Assembly (NCBI GenBank): GCA_021828635.1
Contig: JAJZEJ010000378.1
Span: forward strand, 1-5,695
Source: Chloroflexota bacterium
Lineage (GTDB): Bacteria > Chloroflexota > Ktedonobacteria > Ktedonobacterales > Ktedonobacteraceae
DNA: 5,695 bases
Direction: 5' to 3'
The notes below the pieces were generated by a model. It was not told the DNA's origin, made no database searches, and was given only the letters and a program-made list of their open reading frames with translations. Positions 1 to 5,505 of this stretch are shown piece by piece; position 1 is the stretch's first letter; every line of letters starts with the position of its first letter. The position numbers and the translations under genes were made by a program.

Positions 1-1167
1 ATCCACTTCCTCGCCCGGTGCGGTGAAATGAATTTCTAGGGCTTTATTGACGAAGCGGGCTACGGTGGCTTCCTGGTTGGCGAGAATAGTAGGGAGCGTG
101 ATGTCGCGCTTGAAATTGCCGATCTCGACAATCATCTCGTCGCCGCGCTTGGTCATCAGCACTTTGTTCATCTCCACGTGCGGTAGGGGCAGACGTAAGA
201 CGTAGCTGTCACCCTCGCGTTTGATCTCCTGTATGGCACCGCGATAAAAGACCTGCGTCGGGTCTTGTTCGCCAAAGACGGCCTGGGCCAGTTCGCCCAG
301 TGCGTCAACGCCCAGTATCTCCTGAGAACGATATGGTACCTCCCAGATCGGTAGAGGCGCGAAGGTCTGCTGAATTTGCAGGCGCAGTTTCTCCTGGTTG
401 CGATAGAGTTCCTGCATGAAGGTGTCGCGGTAGTTGTCGGCCTGGATGACGCGATTGCAGATCACGCTATCAATAGGATAGCCGAAAAGGGCCAGATAGG
501 TTTCGGCGCGTAATGCCTCTTTAATGACCATGCGTTCAGGATTGACGACCGGACGATACGAACTGACCTCCGGGTCGCTCAGTACCTCACGTAGTATCTT
601 GACCCGTTCACTGAGCGCATTAATGGCCTCCAGTATCTCGGCGTTGTTGGGCATAATAGCTTTGAGCAAAGGACGTGCCAAACCGAGCGTCCCACTGCCG
701 GTGAGGCGACTGGCATACCATTGGAAGGTATCGGGCATACTGAGCAGACGCACCGTCTCGCCAGTCGGGGCGGCATCGATAATAACCACCTCGAAGTTGC
801 CCTCACGGGCATTGCGATAGATGTTAATGAGGCTGACGATCTCATCCATGCCGGGGATGAGCGCCAATTCCTCGGCCATTACCGCATCCATGCCGCGCTT
901 GCGTAGCACCTTGCTCATGGACTCTTGCAGTTTGCTCCAACTGCGGCGCATCTCGTCCAGCACATTCACTTCCTGCGCCCACAGGTTTGTCTTCAACTCC
1001 GTTGGTTCTGACGTGAGGGTAGTGTGAAAACAATCGGCCAGGCTGTGCGCCAGGTCTGTGCTGACCACCAGTGTGCGCTTGCCCAACGCGGCGGCACGAA
1101 CCGCCGTGGCCGCCGAAATCGTCGTCTTGCCGACGCCGCCTTTTCCGAGGTAGAGAATAATACGCAT
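1..1167 (-). CDS. ArsA/GET3-family ATPase with C-terminal HSP20-like domain (3' end cut by window edge)
   Basis: 389 codons are visible, open from ATG at 1167 to the left edge. Seen: a deviant Walker A GKGGVGKTT (residues 8-16) with the family's signature lysine K9; a switch I-like STDLAHSL (36-43, D38), where most relatives have Pro instead of Leu; DAAPTGETVRLL (131-142), matching the ArsA/GET3 DTAPTGHT block; and VVNPERMVIKEA (207-218) and ICNRV (236-240), typical of bacterial ArsA homologues. Residues ~310-383 resemble the small beta-rich ArsA_HSP20 domain, and family proteins usually end soon after it, so little is missing. Only two cysteines (C46, C237) are visible, in neither a CxxC nor an ArsA-like metal-site arrangement, so the arsenite-pump role implied by the family name is not supported. 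The protein is probably a soluble, dimeric, nucleotide-switching ATPase with unknown client. The start is supported by AAGGA at 1173-1177, 5 nt upstream. It is divergent from the isoprenoid synthase gene. Confidence 0.9.
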   Translation of the reverse strand, partial: MRIILYLGKGGVGKTTISAATAVRAAALGKRTLVVSTDLAHSLADCFHTTLTSEPTELKTNLWAQEVNVLDEMRRSWSKLQESMSKVLRKRGMDAVMAEELALIPGMDEIVSLINIYRNAREGNFEVVIIDAAPTGETVRLLSMPDTFQWYASRLTGSGTLGLARPLLKAIMPNNAEILEAINALSERVKILREVLSDPEVSSYRPVVNPERMVIKEALRAETYLALFGYPIDSVICNRVIQADNYRDTFMQELYRNQEKLRLQIQQTFAPLPIWEVPYRSQEILGVDALGELAQAVFGEQDPTQVFYRGAIQEIKREGDSYVLRLPLPHVEMNKVLMTKRGDEMIVEIGNFKRDITLPTILANQEATVARFVNKALEIHFTAPGEEVD

Positions 1168-1175
1168 AGCAATCC

Positions 1176-1204
1176 TTAATAAAGCGATTTAATGTGATGG
1201 TCAA
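1176..1204 (-). promoter_or_regulatory. candidate promoter for the ArsA-like gene
   Basis: On the minus strand TTGACC (1199-1204) and TATTAA (1176-1181) are separated by exactly 17 bp, close to sigma-70 type -35 and -10 boxes. The predicted start of transcription would fall at about 1169, only 2 nt before the ATG. This would give a nearly leaderless mRNA and exclude the AAGGA ribosome-binding site, which overlaps the -10 box. Either the promoter is real and the message leaderless, or the real promoter lies further upstream and this match is chance. Confidence 0.3.
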
Positions 1205-1208
1205 TCGA

Positions 1209-1221
1209 CTTGCTGAGCAAG
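1209..1221. repeat. 13-bp palindrome in the divergent intergenic region
   Basis: CTTGCT-G-AGCAAG is a perfect inverted repeat with 6-bp arms around one central base. It partly overlaps a second small repeat, AAGC-GT-GCTT at 1219-1228. It lies between the two divergent genes, just upstream of the candidate leftward -35 box at 1199-1204, a plausible place for a regulator to bind. No regulator is encoded in the window and a 13-bp palindrome can occur by chance, so operator function is only a suggestion. Confidence 0.25.
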
Positions 1222-1316
1222 CGTGCTTAGGACAGAGCCTGGGACCATCCTGCATTCCTGTCATAGTATGTACGTATACGGTTCCGTTCCGGTTTGATAT
1301 TTCTATTTTACCAGTA

Positions 1317-1347
1317 TTGCTTGCGCCGTGCGTCTCCTAGTTATAAT
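1317..1347 (+). promoter_or_regulatory. promoter candidate for the phytoene/squalene synthase gene
   Basis: A perfect TATAAT -10 box lies at 1342-1347. The -35 element is weaker: TTGCTT at 1317-1322 leaves a 19-bp spacer and TTGCGC at 1321-1326 a 15-bp one. The predicted start is near 1354, leaving a leader of about 57 nt before the ATG at 1411. This placement argues against the in-frame upstream TTG at 1294, which would lie before the transcript begins. Confidence 0.5.
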
Positions 1348-1399
1348 GACGAAACATACAAGGTGGTCCAGAGATACCACCGCGCTCGTAGATATGATT

Positions 1400-1404
1400 G
1401 GAGG
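1400..1404 (+). promoter_or_regulatory. ribosome-binding site fixing the synthase start
   Basis: GGAGG lies 6 nt before the ATG at 1411, near-ideal Shine-Dalgarno spacing. It decides the start in favour of 1411 over the longer in-frame reading from TTG 1294, whose extra 39 residues resemble no part of the family. Confidence 0.8.
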
Positions 1405-1410
1405 CGATTG

Positions 1411-2319
1411 ATGCGACAGGAACGGGTCATGGAAGCCTACGACTACTGTCGTCGGGTAACACAACAGGCATCGAAGACTTTTTACTGGGGATCGGTCTTC
1501 TTGCCACAACCTAAGAGACGTGCGATCTGGGCAGTTTATGCGCTATGCCGCATGGTAGATGATATTGTCGATGAGGCCACAGATACTGCGCGTGTCGGCC
1601 ATCTGGTGGGCGCGGCTGATCCACAAGCCGCACTGGATGGCTGGCGTCAATCGCTGACAACGCTCTATACTCGTGGGGGTTGCGACGAGGGACCCATTCA
1701 ACTGGCCTGGAGTGATATGCTGGAACACTACTCAGTTCCGCTGGAACCGGTGCTGGAACTGATCGAGGGGGTTGAAATGGACCTGGTACCCAGGCGCTAT
1801 GCCACCTTTGATAATCTCTACCTGTACTGTTATCGAGTTGCCGGAACAGTAGGTCTACTGACCACTCCTATTTTTGGCTATCAGAACGAGGCCGCGTTGC
1901 AACGTGCGGTTGAATTAGGCGTGGCATTGCAATTAACAAATATTCTACGCGATATTGGTGAAGATGCCCGCCGTAATCGTATCTATCTGCCTTTGGATGA
2001 AATGCGCCATTTTGGCTATAGTGAGTGTGATGTGACGAATGGTGTTATCAACGAAGCCTTCTGCGAACTGGTGCGTTTCCAGATGGCGCGGGCTGAGGAC
2101 TATTATCAGAGTTCTCAGTCAGGTATCTCGCTGCTCAGCGCGGATTGCCGCCTGGCCGTCAGCCTCAGCAGCACCCTCTATCGGCGCATCCTTGACCGTA
2201 TCCGTTTGAACAACTATAACGTCTTCACCAAGCGAGCCAGCGTGCCACTGCAAACCAAGCTTGCTGCAGCCTCACAACACTGGTTCTTGCAACAGCTTGA
2301 GATGTATGGCAAAGGGTAA
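1411..2319 (+). CDS. crtB: phytoene/squalene synthase family protein, probably phytoene synthase
   Basis: 302 aa, the usual length for bacterial CrtB/HpnC/HpnD proteins. These enzymes condense two prenyl diphosphates head to head: phytoene from geranylgeranyl diphosphate in carotenoid synthesis, or squalene precursors from farnesyl diphosphate. Seen: SKTFYWGSVFLP (21-32), the first aspartate-rich motif DDIVDE (50-55), YCYRVAGTVG (139-148), the second aspartate-rich block LTNILRDIGEDARRNRIYLP (175-194), and a C-terminal VFTKRASVPLQTKL (271-284). Both Mg2+/diphosphate-binding aspartate clusters are intact, so the enzyme should be active. The second block and the C-terminal stretch are most like CrtB, but substrate cannot be read safely from motifs, and no desaturase, cyclase or hopanoid gene is present to decide it. 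The start at ATG 1411 is chosen on GGAGG at 1400-1404 and the upstream TATAAT. The gene stands alone, divergent from the ArsA-like gene and convergent with the transporter operon. Confidence 0.92.
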   Translation: MRQERVMEAYDYCRRVTQQASKTFYWGSVFLPQPKRRAIWAVYALCRMVDDIVDEATDTARVGHLVGAADPQAALDGWRQSLTTLYTRGGCDEGPIQLAWSDMLEHYSVPLEPVLELIEGVEMDLVPRRYATFDNLYLYCYRVAGTVGLLTTPIFGYQNEAALQRAVELGVALQLTNILRDIGEDARRNRIYLPLDEMRHFGYSECDVTNGVINEAFCELVRFQMARAEDYYQSSQSGISLLSADCRLAVSLSSTLYRRILDRIRLNNYNVFTKRASVPLQTKLAAASQHWFLQQLEMYGKG

Positions 2320-2339
2320 TATAGAGGTTTTACATAATT

Positions 2340-2399
2340 ACACATGGCACACAAGGGGTGTCACTCCATGGAGTGATACCCCTTGTGGGTGCCATGTGT
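2340..2399 (+). terminator. 60-bp hairpin in the convergent gap, likely terminator
   Basis: An outer 11-bp perfect stem (2340-2350 with 2389-2399) continues into an inner inverted repeat (2351-2368 with 2369-2386) centred on CCATGG. The only defects are a 2-nt bulge (GG at 2387-2388) and one G-T pair (2360/2377). This gives about 27 pairs around a CATG tetraloop. It begins 20 nt after the synthase stop and lies 27 nt beyond the end of the binding-protein gene. TTTTA follows on the plus strand (2401-2405), a short U-tract; no comparable tract follows on the minus strand. It therefore best serves as terminator for the synthase, possibly acting on both converging transcripts. It is much longer than a typical intrinsic terminator. 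Confidence 0.75.
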
Positions 2400-2426
2400 G
2401 TTTTATACACATGTGCGTATCATGTT

Positions 2427-3686
2427 TTAGAAGCCGTTTAACTGTTGAGCGGTAATCGTCAAGACGGGTTGGATGTTGCCAGAGGCATCAGACTGTACAG
2501 CATCGAATGGACCAAAGACGTTGTTATGGTTGTTGAAGTCCATCGGGCCGCTGGCACCCTCATAGTTGATCTTTGTGCCAGCCTTGAGGGCTTTATATGC
2601 GGTGGCATAGTCCGACACCGCAGTGCCAGGCGGATTGGACACCGTTTTCATCTTGGCTCCAACCGCATCGCCATTGAGCGAACCAGCGGCATCGGCGGCC
2701 AGTGCCAAAACATTCAGACCATCATAACCATAGGCGGCCAGTTCTACCGGTGCGCTACTGAACTTGGCTTGATAGAACTGGTTAAACTCGGTTGTGGCCT
2801 GACCACCGCTGGAGCTACCTTCGAGGGAGGTAAGCACCTTTTGCGCGATGGCTGGCGTGATGGCTTTGATGAAATCGGACGAACCGGTAACATCAGTGCC
2901 GATGAAGGGCAAGCCTAACCCTTTGAGTTCCTTAATCTCGCTAAAGAGGGTCGCGCCAGTCTGCGCATCAACCTGCGTGAAAACGACCTGTGGATGGGTT
3001 GCGTAGAGTTGTTCGATCTCTGAGCGATAGGAGGACTGGTCGGGAACAAGGTTGATGTCGCCCACAATCGTACCGCCATGCCGCTTGAAGGCATCTTCGA
3101 CCGGAGCTTTCAACGTCTGCGCTGATTCATTGGAACCAAAGACCATCGCGGCTCTGGTATAGCCTTTCTGGATGGCATAGTAGGCCATTGCGACACCTAA
3201 CAGGTTGTCGGAAGGAGAACTACGCCATACATACTTGCTGACCAGATTATCGAGCTGCGTGGTGCCACCGACGATAATGTCGGGTATCTTGCTCTGCTGG
3301 AGAATAGGCAAGACCGCCTCAGCCTCGATAGAGGATGGTCCAACAATCAGATTAACCTGGTCAACGCTGATGAGCTTGCGCAACGCTGGCACAGCATCAA
3401 CGGCATCGCCACCAGTATCAGCAGTGATGATCTGCACTTTGCGACCGAGGATGCCACCATTAGCATTGATCTGATCGGCGGCCACCTGGACGCCTTTGAG
3501 GATGTCGGGACCGATGAAGGCTTCAAAGCCACTGAATGGTCCGATGACTCCAATTTTTACTGGAGTGGTATTGGCACTGCTACCACTGCTACCACTGCCG
3601 CCACCACAGGCGGCCAGGAGCAGGGTACAGAAGATAACCAGGCCGGTGCAGGCGCGTGTCCACCACGATGTGGTACGTTTTCGCAT
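2427..3686 (-). CDS. lipoprotein substrate-binding protein of a branched-chain amino acid-type (HAAT) ABC transporter
   Basis: 419 aa. An N-terminal lipoprotein signal is clear: basic MRKR, hydrophobic LVIFCTLLL, lipobox LAAC with C27 as the lipidated residue, then a flexible GGGSGSSGSS linker. The mature part is a LivJ-type periplasmic-binding fold (Peripla_BP_6): VKIGVIGPFSG (43-53), INANGGILGRKV (73-84), IVGPSSIEAEAVLPI (114-128), YGYDGLNVLALA (319-330) and a closing EGASGPMDFNNHN (376-388). It captures the ligand outside the membrane and delivers it to the permeases encoded upstream. The family covers Leu/Ile/Val, amides, urea and aromatic compounds, and the ligand cannot be told from sequence alone. 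The start at 3686 is supported by GAGGAG (3694-3699), 7 nt upstream, and by the signal peptide; the in-frame upstream extension to 3842 would bury the signal peptide and is rejected. It is the distal gene of the operon, 180 nt after livF. Confidence 0.93.
   Translation of the reverse strand: MRKRTTSWWTRACTGLVIFCTLLLAACGGGSGSSGSSANTTPVKIGVIGPFSGFEAFIGPDILKGVQVAADQINANGGILGRKVQIITADTGGDAVDAVPALRKLISVDQVNLIVGPSSIEAEAVLPILQQSKIPDIIVGGTTQLDNLVSKYVWRSSPSDNLLGVAMAYYAIQKGYTRAAMVFGSNESAQTLKAPVEDAFKRHGGTIVGDINLVPDQSSYRSEIEQLYATHPQVVFTQVDAQTGATLFSEIKELKGLGLPFIGTDVTGSSDFIKAITPAIAQKVLTSLEGSSSGGQATTEFNQFYQAKFSSAPVELAAYGYDGLNVLALAADAAGSLNGDAVGAKMKTVSNPPGTAVSDYATAYKALKAGTKINYEGASGPMDFNNHNNVFGPFDAVQSDASGNIQPVLTITAQQLNGF
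3581..3598. repeat. two tandem 9-bp units encoding the lipoprotein linker
   Basis: TACCACTGC occurs twice in direct tandem (3581-3589 and 3590-3598), preceded by a partial copy (CACTGC, 3575-3580). On the minus strand it encodes part of the Ser/Gly linker after the lipidated cysteine. Unit loss or gain would keep frame and only alter linker length by three residues. Confidence 0.6.
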
Positions 3687-3866
3687 GATCTTGCTCCTCA
3701 CTTTTCCGAGAAAATGATACGACGGTATAATCAGGGCATGAAGGATAGCCATCATAGCTATGTCTTCTGTCCTGTTATCAGCGTAAACACGGCGGAAATG
3801 CGTTCGTTGTATAACGATGCAACTACGAGAAAAAATGCACAAAGAACAAATAACGATGGGGGAGTG
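3687..3866 (-). promoter_or_regulatory. livF to binding-protein intergenic region with possible internal promoter
   Basis: This 180-nt gap is far longer than the other junctions of the operon. On the minus strand TATCAT (3714-3719) matches a -10 box at five of six positions and would start transcription near 3707, giving a 20-nt leader that contains the GAGGAG site. The -35 at 17 bp (TTCATG, 3737-3742) is poor. Two small inverted repeats are present: ATAGC/GCTAT (3745-3749/3757-3761) and a 7-bp arm pair with one G-T (3806-3812/3817-3823). Neither is followed by a proper U-tract, so I see no terminator after livF. No small gene is supported here. Confidence 0.3.
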
Positions 3867-4628
3867 TTAGCGCCCCAGGTAGAGATCGGCCACCTCCTTG
3901 CTGGCCAATAGTTCCGCGCTGGGACCCTCATAGCGGTTGCGCCCTGTCACCAGAACATAGCCGTAATCGGAGCGTTCCAGCGCCATGCGAGTATTTTGCT
4001 CGACAACCAGAATTGCCACGCCAGAGTCGCGGATGCTTTGAATGCGCTCCCACACTGCCAGCGTGACTTTGGGAGCCAGGCCAGCCGTTGGTTCATCCAA
4101 CAGCAGAACGCGGGTATCGAGCATGAGAGCGCGGGCCATTGCCAGCGTATTGCGCTGGCCGCCGCTAAGTTGACCGGCTGGGCGGCTGCGGCTGGCTCGC
4201 AAGTCTGGGAAGAGAGTGAAAATTTCTTCGGTGCGCTCCTGATAGTTGTCTCTGCGGGTGTACGCACCCATTTGCAGATTTTCCAGCACGGTCAGCGTCG
4301 GGAACACGTTATTAATCTGTGGCACATAGGCCATGCCGAGCCGTACCAGTTGTTCAGGAGCGGTATTCGTGATATTCTTGCCTTGCAAAATCACGCTGCC
4401 TTCGGTGATGCGTAGCAGGCCAAAGATGGCCTTCATCAGCGTACTTTTGCCCGCGCCGTTGGGGCCAACGACCGCGACGATCTGGCCGGCCCCTAACTTG
4501 AGCGAGGTACCATTGAGAATTTGTGCATGGCCGTAGCCCGCTTTCACGGTATGTACCTCTAATAGAGGCGCTTGATCTTTTTTCTGGCTGGCAGCGTTTG
4601 CCGCCGTATCCGGCTGTGGTGTCGTCAT
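3867..4628 (-). CDS. livF: branched-chain amino acid-type ABC transporter ATP-binding protein LivF
   Basis: 253 aa, slightly longer than typical LivF (about 235) because of a polar, Ala/Gln-rich N-terminal tail of about 20 residues. Seen in order: Walker A GPNGAGKST (55-63), Q-loop Q104 in YVPQINNVFPTLTV, signature LSGGQ (154-158), Walker B VLLLDEP (174-180) with catalytic E179, and D-loop AGLAP (182-186). The switch position carries Gln (VVEQN, 208-212) instead of His, as is normal for LivF and distinguishes it from LivG. It should pair with LivG as the second ATPase at the cytoplasmic face of the permease. The start at ATG 4628 is chosen on GAGGAG (4635-4640), 6 nt upstream; a longer reading from 4739 would overlap livG by 71 nt and is unlike the family. 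It lies 40 nt after the livG stop, in the same transcript. Confidence 0.95.
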   Translation of the reverse strand: MTTPQPDTAANAASQKKDQAPLLEVHTVKAGYGHAQILNGTSLKLGAGQIVAVVGPNGAGKSTLMKAIFGLLRITEGSVILQGKNITNTAPEQLVRLGMAYVPQINNVFPTLTVLENLQMGAYTRRDNYQERTEEIFTLFPDLRASRSRPAGQLSGGQRNTLAMARALMLDTRVLLLDEPTAGLAPKVTLAVWERIQSIRDSGVAILVVEQNTRMALERSDYGYVLVTGRNRYEGPSAELLASKEVADLYLGR

Positions 4629-4668
4629 CTTTGTCTCCTCTGTCAAAATTCCATACCTGCCAGCACAT

Positions 4669-5505
4669 TCAAGACTCACCCAGGTAGGCATCCACGACGG
4701 CTTGATTCTCGCGCAGCTCGGCCATTGTACCTTCAGCAATAGTGCGACCCAGCGCCATCACGATTACCGTATCGCTGAGCCGCTCAACGATAGACAGATT
4801 ATGTTCGATAATCAGGAAGGTGATGCCGCGTTCCTGGCGTAGTCCTTCGACATAGTCGCTCAGGCGCGAGGCCAGCACGGGGTTGACACCAGCGAATGGC
4901 TCGTCTAACAGCAAAAGTTTCGGTTGTGTCATGACCACGCGGGCCAGTTCGAGCAGGCGACGCTGACCACCACTGAGATTGCCTGCATACTCGTCGCGCA
5001 AGGCATACAGATCAAAGTCACGCAACAGTTTGAGCGCGTGTTGCAAATACTCCTCTTCCTGGCGACGGACCGTCGGCGGTGCGATCAGGCCGAGCCAGAA
5101 GCTTTCGCCAAGCTGGTTGTGAGGAGCCGCTAGCAGGTTTTCAAGCACCGTCATGTGTTCCAGTTCGCGGGTGATCTGAAAGGTACGTGTCAGGCCAAGC
5201 TGCGCGATGCGATGCGTGGGCAGGCGAGCGATGTCGCGGCCATCAAAGAGAATGGAGCCAGACTCAGCACGGGTGAAACCGGTAATCAGGTTCGCGGCGG
5301 TGCTTTTGCCCGCGCCATTGGGGCCGATCAGGCCGGTAATGCTACCGCGTGCCACGGTAAAGGAGCAGTCATCGACCGCACGCAAACCGCCGAAGGTTCG
5401 TACCATATTGCGTACATCAAGTAAGATGCTACGCGCCTGGCCGCCGTTAGCTGGTTGCACGCCCGTCTGTGTTGAGGTAGAGTGCATGGATGCTTCACTC
5501 GCCAT
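4669..5505 (-). CDS. livG: branched-chain amino acid-type ABC transporter ATP-binding protein LivG
   Basis: 278 aa against about 255 for typical LivG; the excess is a polar Ser/Thr/Gln-rich N-terminal tail of about 25 residues. Seen: FGGLRAVDDCSF (38-49), the LivG-type A-loop region; Walker A GPNGAGKST (61-69); Q-loop Q110 in RTFQI; signature LSGGQ (177-181); Walker B LLLLDEP (197-203) with E202; D-loop AGVNP (205-209); and switch histidine H235 in IIEHNLSIV. The closing VVDAYLGES is the LivG C-terminal pattern. It powers import with LivF. ATG 5505 overlaps the end of livM by 11 nt and is preceded by AGGAGGAGGAA (5513-5523), a strong ribosome-binding site lying inside livM. A second in-frame ATG at 5487 is possible but lacks such a site at proper spacing. 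Confidence 0.95.
   Translation of the reverse strand: MASEASMHSTSTQTGVQPANGGQARSILLDVRNMVRTFGGLRAVDDCSFTVARGSITGLIGPNGAGKSTAANLITGFTRAESGSILFDGRDIARLPTHRIAQLGLTRTFQITRELEHMTVLENLLAAPHNQLGESFWLGLIAPPTVRRQEEEYLQHALKLLRDFDLYALRDEYAGNLSGGQRRLLELARVVMTQPKLLLLDEPFAGVNPVLASRLSDYVEGLRQERGITFLIIEHNLSIVERLSDTVIVMALGRTIAEGTMAELRENQAVVDAYLGES

Noticed and set aside
842..1264. Minus-strand open frame of about 140 codons overlapping the ArsA-like gene
   Set aside because: It runs in another frame across the conserved ATPase N-terminus, has no family resemblance, and is a by-product of the real gene. The same applies to 524-820, 579-845, 721-906 and 821-1027.
1294..1410. Longer start (TTG at 1294) for the synthase
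   Set aside because: It would precede the predicted transcript start, lacks a ribosome-binding site, and adds 39 residues unlike the family, whereas ATG 1411 has GGAGG at ideal spacing.
2327..2429. Three copies of GTTTTA (2327, 2400, 2424) around the hairpin, considered as target-site duplications of a mobile element
   Set aside because: The copies are not directly adjacent to both hairpin ends, and the motif is short and common in an A/T-rich gap.
2445..2918. Plus-strand frame of 157 codons inside the binding-protein gene
   Set aside because: Antisense to a well-supported gene, no recognisable motif, no ribosome-binding site noted.
3547..3566. Small inverted repeat ACTCCA/TGGAGT with an A/T-rich loop
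   Set aside because: It lies within the coding sequence of the binding protein, has only 6-bp arms and no associated T-run in the right place; probably chance.
3687..3842. Extended N-terminus of the binding protein
   Set aside because: The added 52 residues would put the lipoprotein signal peptide in the interior; ATG 3686 has a clear GAGGAG site.
3996..4415. Plus-strand frame of 139 codons inside livF
   Set aside because: Antisense to conserved ATPase motifs and without any recognisable domain; the minus-strand frames 3947-4267 and 4354-4668 are likewise out-of-frame readings of livF.
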